From: Chitinophaga solisilvae
Lineage (GTDB): Bacteria > Bacteroidota > Bacteroidia > Chitinophagales > Chitinophagaceae
DNA length: 64,000 nt
NCBI RefSeq assembly: GCF_009928525.1
Contig: NZ_JAABOK010000012.1
Coordinates: 186,001-250,000 of the forward strand
Reading direction: 5' to 3'
Each line of letters begins with the position of its first letter. Position 1 is the stretch's first letter. This document shows positions 17,053-26,035 of the stretch, one piece after another. The position numbers and the translations under genes were made by a program. The notes under the pieces are model-generated. The model was not told where the DNA came from, made no database searches, and saw nothing but the letters and a program-made list of their open reading frames with translations.

Positions 17053-17679
17053 ATGAAATTACGCACATCTTTATTACTGGCAGTACCTGTACTGCTGATT
17101 ATTGTTGTGGGATTGTACCCGGTCATTTACCTGGTCATACCCCGTTTCGGGATACTGACTTCAAAAGAGCCGGAGTTATTGTCTGGTATATTATGGAATG
17201 CGGCCTTTTACCTGCACATCCTTCCCGGCGGGCTGGCGCTGCTGACAGGCTGGTGGCAGTTTAACCGGCGTATGAGAGCAAGATACCTGCGCACGCACCG
17301 GTTCATAGGAAAGATTTACATCATAGCGGTATTGTGCAGTGCAGTGGCGGCTATCTACCTTGGCTTCCATGCCAACGGCGGCATCATTGCTTCCCTGGGA
17401 TTTATCGGGCTGGGGCTGGTATGGTTTTTTACGACCGTCAATGCGTGGAGCAGTATCCGCAAAGGCAACGTATGGCAGCATGAGAAGATGATGATATACA
17501 GCTATGCGGCCTGCTTTGCAGCTGTTACGCTGCGCCTGTGGCTGCCGCTGCTGGAAAAACTTTCAGGAGATTTTTTTACGGCCTACCGCCTGACGGCCTG
17601 GTTATGTTGGGTGCCTAACCTGCTGGTGGCGTGGTGGCTGGTAAAGCGGGCAGAAACCCGTAATACGGCGGCTGTATAA
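17053..17679 (+). CDS. DUF2306 family membrane protein
   Basis: A 208-residue inner-membrane protein with about six transmembrane helices. The pairs H-I-L-P-G-G near residue 55, R-T-H-R-F-I-G-K-I-Y near 80 and Q-H-E-K-M-M near 145 are the conserved His-bearing blocks of DUF2306 proteins, where His residues on paired helices suggest a possible haem or metal site. The physiological role is unknown. Convergent with a GNAT gene, 3 nt apart. Confidence 0.82.
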   Translation: MKLRTSLLLAVPVLLIIVVGLYPVIYLVIPRFGILTSKEPELLSGILWNAAFYLHILPGGLALLTGWWQFNRRMRARYLRTHRFIGKIYIIAVLCSAVAAIYLGFHANGGIIASLGFIGLGLVWFFTTVNAWSSIRKGNVWQHEKMMIYSYAACFAAVTLRLWLPLLEKLSGDFFTAYRLTAWLCWVPNLLVAWWLVKRAETRNTAAV

Positions 17680-17682
17680 TAT

Positions 17683-18186
17683 TCAGGGCTTGCCGGGAAG
17701 CAGCTCGTACAGCAACACATCTTCATTATTGAGCCTGACAGACTCGCTGAACTGTAGTCCCAGCTTTTCCAGCAGCCGTATGCTGCGGATATTTTCAGGA
17801 ATAGTGGTAGCCAGTATCGGCTGATAGAAATTTTCCTGCCGTAATCTGGACAGGTAGGCACTGGCTGCTTCAAAGGCAAGCCCCTGGCCTGCATAGGCTG
17901 GCAGGAAAGCAAATCCTATGTCATGATGCGGCAGATACGTGCGCTTGATAAAAGTAACCACTCCCACCGGCAGCTGGTTGTGCTGCAGCCGCACTACATT
18001 GTAATTAATATCAGGATTACTGATGATCTGCCGGATATAGTTACCGGCATCCTGGAGGTTCTGCACATTTCTGTCGCCGATAAAGGTTTTCCATTCAGTG
18101 GTATTGACCAGTTCAAAAATAAAGGGAGCATCATGTATAGTGACCGGCTGTATGGCAAGCCGCGCGGTTGTCAGTTCTTCATTCAT
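17683..18186 (-). CDS. GNAT family N-acetyltransferase (RimJ/RimL type)
   Basis: A 167-residue enzyme of the Acetyltransf_3 type: N-terminal T-A-R-L-A-I-Q-P-V, a central V-G-V-V-T-F strand, D-I-G-F-A-F-L-P-A-Y-A-G-Q-G-L-A with the acetyl-CoA pyrophosphate loop, and N-I-R-S-I-R-L-L-E-K-L-G-L-Q. It acetylates an amine, possibly a protein N-terminus or small molecule. The start M-N-E-E-L was preferred because the longer frame runs back through the terminator hairpin of the upstream RNA gene. Confidence 0.88.
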   Translation of the reverse strand: MNEELTTARLAIQPVTIHDAPFIFELVNTTEWKTFIGDRNVQNLQDAGNYIRQIISNPDINYNVVRLQHNQLPVGVVTFIKRTYLPHHDIGFAFLPAYAGQGLAFEAASAYLSRLRQENFYQPILATTIPENIRSIRLLEKLGLQFSESVRLNNEDVLLYELLPGKP

Positions 18187-18255
18187 AACACAATTTAAAT
18201 TTTTTAGGCGGATGATGATGTTATGAAGAAAAAAATCAGACTGGCTGAAAAAATA

Positions 18256-18312
18256 AAGCATTACAGTGAATACTGTAATGCTTACTGCTGTGCGAGCGCT
18301 TTTTCCGCGCTC
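18256..18312 (-). terminator. Tandem hairpins ending the tRNA-like RNA
   Basis: Read on the minus strand: GAGCGC-loop-GCGCTC (18312-18294), then a perfect 12-bp stem AAGCATTACAGT / ACTGTAATGCTT (18283-18256) followed by TATTTTTT. The second is a strong intrinsic terminator placed 36 nt after the tRNA-like 3' end. Confidence 0.75.
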
Positions 18313-18319
18313 CGGATTT

Positions 18320-18484
18320 GTGAACAGGACAGGGCTTGAACCTGTATCTACTATACAACCATTGCCGGTGTGCTCGTCAGACTAGCCATCTGTGCGGGTA
18401 GAAATGCAGGAAAATCGCCGCTCCACCGGGTAGCTGAATCTGCATTAACTATATAGTGCGTTGTCCATTACGCTACCTGTTCAC
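18320..18484 (-). ncRNA. tRNA-like RNA with a 96-nt insert in the anticodon loop
   Basis: Read on the minus strand, GTGAACAGG at the 5' end pairs perfectly with CCTGTTCAC at the 3' end (9 bp). Next come T-A (positions 8-9), a 4-bp D-stem GCGT/ACGC with loop AATGGACA carrying the conserved A14 and GG, then an anticodon-type stem CTATA/TATAG, and a 5-bp T-stem ACAGG/CCTGT with the perfect T-loop TTCAAGC; discriminator A and no encoded CCA follow. The anticodon loop is replaced by 96 nt with its own AATGCAG/CTGCATT stem. An acceptor of 9 bp and no readable anticodon make it unlike an ordinary tRNA. A strong terminator follows. Confidence 0.6.
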
Positions 18485-18751
18485 CACGCTGACTTTGGCG
18501 CCTTCTCTTATACCAATCGTCAACCTGATACTCTTTCAGTGTCTTTGGTTATCCGGCCGTGGACCTGCCGTTACACTGTCTGCCACATATCATATTCCTG
18601 TTGGATTTCCGGTTGCATACGGTCATTTGTATGGTCATTTTGAGAGTCGATAAATCTTATATGGGGTTTGTCCTGCCTATATAACAAGGAAGAATTAAAG
18701 ATGTTTAAAAATGTATGGGGGGAAAAATCCCGGGGTAGATTATGATTGATG

Positions 18752-18868
18752 AAATAATTACGAATTACGAATTGCGAATTACGAATGAAGAGCGAAGACA
18801 TAAGCGAAGATCCGCTTAAATCTTCGCTTCTACATTCGTAATTCGCAATTCGTAATTCGTAATTATTT
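18752..18868. repeat. Long hairpin B (AATTACGAATTACG type)
   Basis: Arms 18752-18798 and 18821-18868 are near-perfect inverted copies: outer words AATTACGAATTACGAATTGC, inner private part GCGAAGA. The loop is only about 22 nt. The right arm overlaps the stop codon of the MacB-type permease gene. Confidence 0.85.
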
Positions 18869-21253
18869 ATTATGTAGGCTTTTTATCAGATTCATATTAA
18901 CTGCCTTAATCGCCTGTACGCTCACGGTGCCGAGGGCAATCAGTACGGCGAGGATGCCGGATAAGGCAAACACCCACCAGCTGATGGGGGTTTTATAGGC
19001 GAACTGCTGGAGCCAGGTATGCATGGCCCACCAGGCCAGTGGAGCGGCTATCAGGAAGGCGATAGCTACCAGCCAGAGGAAGTCCGATGACAGTAGTCTG
19101 AACAGGGAGGTGGCGCTGGCGCCCATTATTTTCCGGATGCTGATTTCCCTGGCTTTCTGTTCTGCGGTGAAGATGGAGAGTCCCAGCAGGCCAAGGCAGG
19201 AAATGAATATGGCCAGTACCGCGAAGATAACGGAGAGGCGGCCTATGACTTCCTCACTTTTATAGAGCCTGGTATATTCTTCGTCCGCAAATTTATAGGA
19301 GAAGGGGAATTTAGGATTTAGCTCCCGGCATAACTTTTCCAGGCTGGCCAGTGCCTGCCTGGTTTTGCCGGCCTGTGTTCTGATAACAAAGGTGGTACCC
19401 TGGTAAGAGGTGAGAAAGCTATTGCCTGCACTTGGTTCCAGGCGCAGTATGAGCGGTTCAATGGCGCTGTGCAATGACTGGAAATGGAAATTCCGCAGCA
19501 CGCCGATGACCGGCCCCCGCTTTGTCCAGAAGGAAATGTATTTGCCTATGGGATCGCTGAGGCCCATCACTTTCACGGCTGCCTCATTGAGGATATAGGC
19601 GCTGGAATCGGTGGGGAAGTCGCGGGAGAAATCCCTGCCCTGCAATAGTTGCAGGTGCATGGTGTTGATGAAGTCGTACCCTACCAGCGAATGGGTAAAA
19701 TAGTTGACAGCAGCCGGATTCCTGCCCTCCCATTCTACGCCGCTGGTGCGGGCATTGAGACTGGTAGGCGTCCCCATCATTTTGGTAACGGCACTGATGC
19801 CCGGACTGCGCAGTGCTGCCTGACGCAGCACTTCCTGCCGCGCTACCAGGTCGCCTTCCAGCGGCAGGTATACCAGGTTCTCCCGGTCGAAGCCCAGGTA
19901 GGTATGTTGTACATATTGTATCTGCCGGGAGATAAGGATTGTAGAAATAATCAGTATGATAGACAGTACAAATTGAAATACCACCAGTCCCTTTCTGAAC
20001 CACAGGGAGCCGGAACCCGTCTTCGCCGGGCCTTTGAGCACATGTATCGGACTGAAGGAAGACAGGAACAGGGCTGGATAGCTGCCGGATAACATGCCGG
20101 AAAACAGTGTCAGCAATGCCAGCATGAGCCAGAACAGCGGCTTTCCGTAGGGCAGTATGATTTGTTTGTCTGTCAGTATATTAAATGCCGGCAAGGTAAC
20201 CGATACCAGCAACATCGCCAGGATAGCGGATAGCAGGGCTACTACCATTGCTTCGCCTACAAACTGGCGGATCAGTTCCCAGCGGATAGCACCCATTGCC
20301 TTGCGGACACCGATTTCTTTCAGGCGGTTTACAGACCTGGCTGTGGTCAGGTTCATGAAATTGATACAGGCGATCAGCAAAATGAAAACAGCAACCAGAC
20401 TGAAAAGCTGTACATACTCTATTCTTCCTCCGCTCAGGTAACCGTTTTCAAAATGACCATGCAGGTATTGACGGTCAAACCGCTGTAGTCCCAGTTCGTA
20501 ATGAAACTGTTTATTCGCACGGTTATAGATATCCATCAGGTGTAGCAGTTTCTTTTCCAGCTGCGCGGCATCTGTGCCTGCACGCAGCAGCAGATAGGTT
20601 TTAGGGCCGTTGCTGCCCCAGTCTGTCAGCCATTCGCTTTCTTTTTTCATGAACTCCCAGTTCAGCAGAAAGTCGAATTTCTCAGATGTATTAGCCGGCA
20701 GATCTTCAAAGACCGCCGTTACCGTGAAGTGCTCGTTGTTTTCATAGCGGATGGTTTTCCCTATAGCCTGCGCCGGACTACCGAAAAATGCTATTGCCAT
20801 TTTGCGGGATATGGCAATGCTTTCCGGCGACCGCAGCGCTTCTGCTGCATTACCTTCGAGCAGCGGATAGCTGAACATGCTGAAAAAATCTGGTCCTGCC
20901 GCATTACCAATTTCCTTCAGCATTTTATCTCCGACAGAAAAAGAACAGGACCGCGCCCAGCCAAAACCTGCGGCCAGCTCCACTTCCGGCATGGTCTTCT
21001 TTAATTCTTCCGGCAGCAGGCCCGGCGTGGAATAGTTCGCCTCTACCTTGCCTTCCAGCTGGTACCGCATGTACACACCATATAACCGGGAGTTGTTCTC
21101 ATGAAATCCGTCTACCTGCCGCTCCGACTGCACCCATAATAATATCAGCAGGCTGCAGGCCATACCCAGCGCTAACCCTACTATATTGATGGCTGAAAAA
21201 CCCTTGTGCTTCCATAAATTTCTGATCGCAATGATCAAATGACTTTTAAGCAT
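18863..21253 (-). CDS. MacB/FtsX-type ABC transporter permease
   Basis: A 796-residue permease with the duplicated architecture common in Bacteroidota: a transmembrane helix at about 20-42, a large extracytoplasmic MacB core domain, then three helices around 285-390, a second helix and periplasmic domain, and three C-terminal helices (from about 680). The family couples an ABC ATPase to mechanical work on the periplasmic side, often for peptide or antibiotic resistance. The ATPase gene is not adjacent. It follows a LytS/LytTR pair on the same strand but is separated from it by hairpin C, which may limit read-through. Confidence 0.9.
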   Translation of the reverse strand: MLKSHLIIAIRNLWKHKGFSAINIVGLALGMACSLLILLWVQSERQVDGFHENNSRLYGVYMRYQLEGKVEANYSTPGLLPEELKKTMPEVELAAGFGWARSCSFSVGDKMLKEIGNAAGPDFFSMFSYPLLEGNAAEALRSPESIAISRKMAIAFFGSPAQAIGKTIRYENNEHFTVTAVFEDLPANTSEKFDFLLNWEFMKKESEWLTDWGSNGPKTYLLLRAGTDAAQLEKKLLHLMDIYNRANKQFHYELGLQRFDRQYLHGHFENGYLSGGRIEYVQLFSLVAVFILLIACINFMNLTTARSVNRLKEIGVRKAMGAIRWELIRQFVGEAMVVALLSAILAMLLVSVTLPAFNILTDKQIILPYGKPLFWLMLALLTLFSGMLSGSYPALFLSSFSPIHVLKGPAKTGSGSLWFRKGLVVFQFVLSIILIISTILISRQIQYVQHTYLGFDRENLVYLPLEGDLVARQEVLRQAALRSPGISAVTKMMGTPTSLNARTSGVEWEGRNPAAVNYFTHSLVGYDFINTMHLQLLQGRDFSRDFPTDSSAYILNEAAVKVMGLSDPIGKYISFWTKRGPVIGVLRNFHFQSLHSAIEPLILRLEPSAGNSFLTSYQGTTFVIRTQAGKTRQALASLEKLCRELNPKFPFSYKFADEEYTRLYKSEEVIGRLSVIFAVLAIFISCLGLLGLSIFTAEQKAREISIRKIMGASATSLFRLLSSDFLWLVAIAFLIAAPLAWWAMHTWLQQFAYKTPISWWVFALSGILAVLIALGTVSVQAIKAVNMNLIKSLHNK

Positions 21254-21411
21254 GACGCTATTTTATTTTAATAAACCTCCTCAGATGTCTTTGCCGGCTG
21301 CCACTATAATGCCACTTTGGTTGAGCGCTGATTTTCAATATATTAACCTGTCAAGCTCCCCTGCAACCGTCCGGTTTCGATACAACAGAATGTCCGGTTT
21401 CGTCGTGAGAA

Positions 21412-21543
21412 GATTTTATTATTTGAGATTTTATTATTTGAGATGGCTCTCTCATCATAGTCTTTTACTGAAGAACCGATCAGTCCGGAGGACATCCTGA
21501 TGACACAGCCATCTCAGATAATAAAATCTCAAATAATAAAATC
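21412..21543. repeat. Long hairpin C (TTTGAGATTT type)
   Basis: Arms 21412-21448 and 21507-21543, 37 nt each, 36 positions matching; the outer part is GATTTTATTATTTGA in tandem and the inner private part GATGGCT/AGCCATC. It ends 4 nt after the stop codon of the LytTR regulator gene and lies between co-directional genes. Confidence 0.88.
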
Positions 21544-21547
21544 CCCA

Positions 21548-22258
21548 TCAGGATTTAAGCATCTTGAACACGTATTCGCGGTAGCTGTTGCCAACGGGGA
21601 GTTGCAGCTTGTCTATTTCTACATCCTGCATGGTGAAGGCGGTTATCTTTTGCATGTTAACGATAAAGGAGCGGTGGATGCGGAGGAATTGTTTGCCTTT
21701 CAGGTCTTCTTCCAGGTCGCCGATTTTATATTTGGCGGGAAGTTTTTCCTGGTTGGTACGGTGTACCACAATATAATCCCGGATGCTTTCTATGTAGAGG
21801 ATATCTGCTACCGGCAGCCGGTGAAATTTGTTGCCGGTACGGATATAGATATAGTCATCCTGCTGCTGCGGCGCCACTATTTTTACACCTGTTTCTTTTG
21901 GTGCGGAGCGGGCAAAGTAGCGTTCCACTGCTTTGAAAAAACGATCGAAGGTGACGGGCTTCAGCAGGTAATCGATGATATCCAGTTCGTATCCTTCCAG
22001 TGCATATTCGCGGTAGGCGGTGGTGAAAATAACTGCCGGCGGGTTTTTCAGCATCTTTAAAAAATCAATGCCGGTGATCTGCGGCATCTTGATATCCAGG
22101 AATACCAGGTCTATAGGCATGGCGCGCAGTATTTCCGACGCTTTAACAGCGTTGGAGCACTGGCCTGCTATTTCCAGCATATCCAGCTGTTCTATATGGT
22201 TCTGTAACAGCTTTCTGGCCAGTGGTTCATCATCAACAATCAGGCATTTTACTTTCAC
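21548..22258 (-). CDS. LytTR family response regulator
   Basis: A 236-residue regulator. The receiver domain (1-120) shows V-D-D-E-P, the phosphoacceptor in L-V-F-L-D-I-K-M-P and L-L-K-P. The LytTR DNA-binding domain (about 140-236) has F-I-Y-I/Y-I-R-T-G, F-L-R-I-H-R-S-F-I-V-N and the final V-G-N-S-Y-R-E. It follows its cognate sensor kinase gene by 15 nt and probably controls the downstream permease or the divergent outer-membrane receptor gene. Confidence 0.93.
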   Translation of the reverse strand: MKVKCLIVDDEPLARKLLQNHIEQLDMLEIAGQCSNAVKASEILRAMPIDLVFLDIKMPQITGIDFLKMLKNPPAVIFTTAYREYALEGYELDIIDYLLKPVTFDRFFKAVERYFARSAPKETGVKIVAPQQQDDYIYIRTGNKFHRLPVADILYIESIRDYIVVHRTNQEKLPAKYKIGDLEEDLKGKQFLRIHRSFIVNMQKITAFTMQDVEIDKLQLPVGNSYREYVFKMLKS

Positions 22259-22273
22259 AACAGGGAATTTACG

Positions 22274-23383
22274 CTATTTTTTTTCTTTCATCATAATCTG
22301 CAGATGTGCGGTGAATACGCCATCCTCCACATTGGTAAGGAATATATGTGAGCCGGGATATATCAGCTCCAGTTGCTTCCGGATATTGGTCAGCCCTATC
22401 TGATTGCTGCTATCCTTTGTGGTAGCGGAGTTACGGAAGGTGTTTTTTACTTCAAAGGAAAAGATGTTACGGGTGAACTCCAGGCTTATTTTAATGGCGG
22501 GGCTGCCGGCATCTTCTCCGGCGCCGTGTTTGAAGGCATTTTCGACCAGCGATAGCAGGATGAGCGGCGCGATATGAGCTTCTGTTTCTGTATTGTGGCG
22601 GAAGGTGATCTGTAAGCGGTCATCATACCGGAGTTTCTCCAGTTCTATATAGTTATGCAGCAGGTTGATTTCCTGGGATACCGGCACAAATTTGCCGCTG
22701 CACCGGTACAGCAAATGATCCAGGATATCCGACAGCCGCGCAATCGAAGTAGAGGTCTGCGGCGCATTCATCAGCGACAGGGAGTAAATATTATTCAGCG
22801 TATTGAACAGGAAATGCGGATTGAGCTGTGCTTTCAGAGAAGTCAGTTCTATCTCCGTTTTCTTCTTTTCCTGTTCCAGTGTCCGTTTGTTAGATACATA
22901 CTGATCTTTTATCAGCTTCAGGAAAATAAAAAGGATAGATACAGAAAAGATGGAGATAAAGTAATTTCTGAACAGTTGCCGGAAATCCGTCAGGATTTCA
23001 AGGATCGGCTCCTGGTCAAACGGCGGTGTTCTTACTACCGGTTCCAGTAAATATATGGTGGTGATGCGTGCCACGGTACAGATAATATATACGCCAACCA
23101 GGAACTCCACCAGTATCCAGAAGTAATTGGTGGCTTTCATGAGTGCCGGCAGAATACGATACGACACAAAATAGGCGCCTATCATAGCGAAGGATATATC
23201 GAGGAGCACACATAATACCTCTTTGTACAGCGTATCGTATTTAGTGTAAAATGGTTGCTGATCCGTAATACGGAAACTATCATGCCGGATCATTGTCCAG
23301 ATAAATATGGCTGCCCAGAGCAGGCAATGAGCCAATATCCGGCGCCGGTTGCTGAAGTTTACTATGTTTTCTATAACTGGCAT
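22274..23383 (-). CDS. LytS-type sensor histidine kinase
   Basis: A 369-residue kinase. Four hydrophobic segments (about 15-35, 60-80, 90-110, 135-155) are followed by a short coiled coil and the His_kinase block L-K-A-Q-L-N-P-H-F-L-F-N-T-L-N-N-I with the phosphoacceptor His, then the ATPase domain with L-V-E-N-A-F-K-H-G. The start M-P-V-I-E-N was chosen over a longer frame that adds 13 non-membrane residues. It forms a two-gene unit with the LytTR regulator gene. Confidence 0.92.
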   Translation of the reverse strand: MPVIENIVNFSNRRRILAHCLLWAAIFIWTMIRHDSFRITDQQPFYTKYDTLYKEVLCVLLDISFAMIGAYFVSYRILPALMKATNYFWILVEFLVGVYIICTVARITTIYLLEPVVRTPPFDQEPILEILTDFRQLFRNYFISIFSVSILFIFLKLIKDQYVSNKRTLEQEKKKTEIELTSLKAQLNPHFLFNTLNNIYSLSLMNAPQTSTSIARLSDILDHLLYRCSGKFVPVSQEINLLHNYIELEKLRYDDRLQITFRHNTETEAHIAPLILLSLVENAFKHGAGEDAGSPAIKISLEFTRNIFSFEVKNTFRNSATTKDSSNQIGLTNIRKQLELIYPGSHIFLTNVEDGVFTAHLQIMMKEKK

Positions 23384-23587
23384 AACAGGATCAAATCTAA
23401 AGGTTATTTGAGTGCCATGCACGCCACCGGAGACAAACCATGTCTTTTAGCCTATAAAAATGCCCTGGCAGCATATGAATATGCCTGCTGCAGTAATTTC
23501 TCCATTCTGTAGGCAGGACCCGCCTCTTTGTCGCCTGTCTGTTTTTTGAAGCAGTCTGCGGCTAATATTTGCATAAAATTATCCCGT

Positions 23588-25942
23588 ATGAACAAAGTGA
23601 AAGTACTATGGATGCTGCTGTTAACAGGCGTCTGCCTGGCTGGTTACGCACAGCAACCCATGGTTACGCTTAAAGGAAAGCTGATCTCAGCTAAAAACAG
23701 ACAGCCCGTTATTGCCGCTACTATCAGGCTGATAAAAGACGCCGCTCATGCAAAGGCCGGCCTGTCGGATGCCGCAGGCACTTTCGCCATACCTGCCGCC
23801 CCCGGTGCATATACCCTGCGAATAGAAGCGCTGCAGTGCAAACCTCTGGTCATAGCGCTGCAACTCAGCAGTGACACCACATTGGGAGATATTGCCCTGG
23901 AAGAAGATACCCGGCAGCTGGAAACAGTAACGGTTACCGGCACCAAATCTGAAATAGAACTGAAAACAGACAGGAAGGTATTTAATGTTGGGAAAGACAT
24001 TCTTTCCAAAGGAGGAAACGTTAATGATATTCTTAACAACGTGCCTTCCGTTAACGTAGACCCCAACGGCGCGGTTAGCCTCCGGGGCAATGCCAACGTA
24101 CGCATACTCATTAACGGTAAGCCTTCTATGCTGACGGTCAACAACGGCCTGCGGCAGATTCCCGCTTCCAGCATAGAAAAGGTAGAGGTGATTACCAATC
24201 CTTCTTCTGCCTATGAAGCGGAAGGCAGCGCGGGTATCATCAATATTATCATGAAGAAAAATGCGTTATCAGGCTTCAACGCTTCCCTGCAGGCAGGCCT
24301 GGGAAGCCCTGCCAATAACAGTCTTAACCTGAATATGAGTTATAAGACAAAAAAGGTAAACATCTTCTCCAACGTCGGTTACAGGTACCAGGAAAGATTT
24401 TTTGAAGATATTACCCGGCGGCAGAACTTCGGTAAAGCACCTGTTTCTTCCATGTACCAGGTGAATAACCTCCGCAACAGCAACACAGCTACCAACTATT
24501 ACCTGGGTATGGACTATTACATCAATGACCGTAATACGCTTACAGGTAGCTTCTACCGGATAAAAGTCAACAACAGGGATTCTGCACGGAACAATTATAA
24601 TTATTACGGAAGCGCCGGGCAGCCGGACAGCAGCATTACCCGTTTTGAAGACTACCGCGAACCGCAGATCTTCAATGAACTGGAGCTGAACTATGTGAAA
24701 ACATTCGCCAAAAAAGGAAGAAAGTGGACCACCAATCTGCAGTATGATTTCTGGCATGATGATGAAAACCAGCTGATTACCCAGCGCTCCCTGCATCCTG
24801 AGAACAACGGTTTCAAGCTCACCTCCAGAGATCTGGAATACAGCAAGGACCTGTTTATTCAGAGCGATTATGTGACGCCCCTGAAAGGTAGCGGTAAGCT
24901 GGAAATGGGAGTACGTGCCGGCCTGCGCGCCATTAAAAGCGACTACACCGCCAGTCAGGATGAAATTTTATTGCCTCAGTACGATAACAAGTTGAACTAT
25001 GATGAGAACATCTACGCCACCTATATGCAATATGGCAGCAAGGTGAAGCAGTTCAACTACCAGGTGGGGCTGAGGGCAGAGCTGTCTGATATAGGTATCA
25101 GGGACCGCAAGGGCAACTTCAACAATGCCAAAAGGTATATTGATTTCTTTCCTGCCGTTCATCTGCAATACAGTCTGAAGAACGATATGGACCTGCAGCT
25201 GAGCTACAGCCGCCGTATCAACCGGCCTAAGTTCTGGCAGCTGAATCCGTTCTCCGGCTTGTCTGACACACGTTTGCTGACAGTCGGAAATCCGGATCTG
25301 AACCCGATGTATACCAATGCGCTGGAAACCGGTATCCTGAAAAAAGCGGGTAACTTCACACTGAATCCCTCCGTGTATTACCAGTTTGCCACTAACTATT
25401 TTGATTACATACTCCGGACTACTCCCGAAGGATATTTCCTGCGTACACCCGTAAACCTTGACCTGGAGCAGCGTTTCGGTGTGGAGCTGAACACTTCCTG
25501 GAATCCGTACAATTGGTGGCGTTTATCCATGGACGTTAACTTCTATCAGTTCACCCAGGAAGGAAATTATGAAGGAGAGAAATATCATGTAACGGGTAAA
25601 ACCTGGTTCTCCACCATCCGCTCAGGGTTTAAGTTCCCCAAGGTGGTATCGCTGGATCTCAGCTTTAACTACCGCGGTCAGAACAGGAATGTGCAATCGC
25701 TGATAAAACCGATATACCGCCTGAATGCAGGCATATCCAGGGATTTTCTGGGAGACAGGATGACGTTCACTGCAACCGTGAATAATCTGCTGGACTCCAA
25801 TACTTACCAGGAGATTACCTCCACGGATACCTACTATCTTGACAGGTTTTCCAAAGGGTTGCAGCGGCAATTTACCGGTACCCTCATTTACCGCTTCAAC
25901 CGTAAGAAAGATCAGGCTGACCGCATGGGAGACCAGAATTAG
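23588..25942 (+). CDS. TonB-dependent receptor-like outer membrane protein with carboxypeptidase-like N-terminal domain
   Basis: A 784-residue protein. A signal peptide (M-N-K-V-K, cleaved near A-Q-Q), a carboxypeptidase regulatory-like beta-sandwich (about 25-110, L-K-G-K-L-I-S-A-K-N-R-Q-P-V), a plug domain (G-G-N-V-N-D-I-L-N-N-V-P-S-V, S-I-E-K-V-E-V-I-T-N-P-S-S-A-Y) and a C-terminal barrel of the outer membrane beta-barrel family ending in an aromatic-rich strand. It probably takes up or binds a ligand at the cell surface. It diverges from the LytS/LytTR pair, a likely regulator. Confidence 0.92.
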   Translation: MNKVKVLWMLLLTGVCLAGYAQQPMVTLKGKLISAKNRQPVIAATIRLIKDAAHAKAGLSDAAGTFAIPAAPGAYTLRIEALQCKPLVIALQLSSDTTLGDIALEEDTRQLETVTVTGTKSEIELKTDRKVFNVGKDILSKGGNVNDILNNVPSVNVDPNGAVSLRGNANVRILINGKPSMLTVNNGLRQIPASSIEKVEVITNPSSAYEAEGSAGIINIIMKKNALSGFNASLQAGLGSPANNSLNLNMSYKTKKVNIFSNVGYRYQERFFEDITRRQNFGKAPVSSMYQVNNLRNSNTATNYYLGMDYYINDRNTLTGSFYRIKVNNRDSARNNYNYYGSAGQPDSSITRFEDYREPQIFNELELNYVKTFAKKGRKWTTNLQYDFWHDDENQLITQRSLHPENNGFKLTSRDLEYSKDLFIQSDYVTPLKGSGKLEMGVRAGLRAIKSDYTASQDEILLPQYDNKLNYDENIYATYMQYGSKVKQFNYQVGLRAELSDIGIRDRKGNFNNAKRYIDFFPAVHLQYSLKNDMDLQLSYSRRINRPKFWQLNPFSGLSDTRLLTVGNPDLNPMYTNALETGILKKAGNFTLNPSVYYQFATNYFDYILRTTPEGYFLRTPVNLDLEQRFGVELNTSWNPYNWWRLSMDVNFYQFTQEGNYEGEKYHVTGKTWFSTIRSGFKFPKVVSLDLSFNYRGQNRNVQSLIKPIYRLNAGISRDFLGDRMTFTATVNNLLDSNTYQEITSTDTYYLDRFSKGLQRQFTGTLIYRFNRKKDQADRMGDQN

Positions 25943-26035
25943 GCCGTATATCCCTGAGCGTTATCCGGACACTCCGTTTTTTGCAGCAGCAGGAAGATTG
26001 ATTTTGTATTATTTTAGGAAACATAAGCAGTACTT

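Noticed and set aside
18320..18484. tmRNA or group I intron-containing tRNA
   Set aside because: Far too short for tmRNA and no tag-peptide frame; the insert is about 96 nt, well under any group I intron, and the group I core elements are not visible.
18571..18801. Minus-strand open frame of 76 codons upstream of the tRNA-like RNA
   Set aside because: Its first third is translated hairpin B arm and it has no credible start after that. The last 30 residues look somewhat protein-like, but support is too weak.
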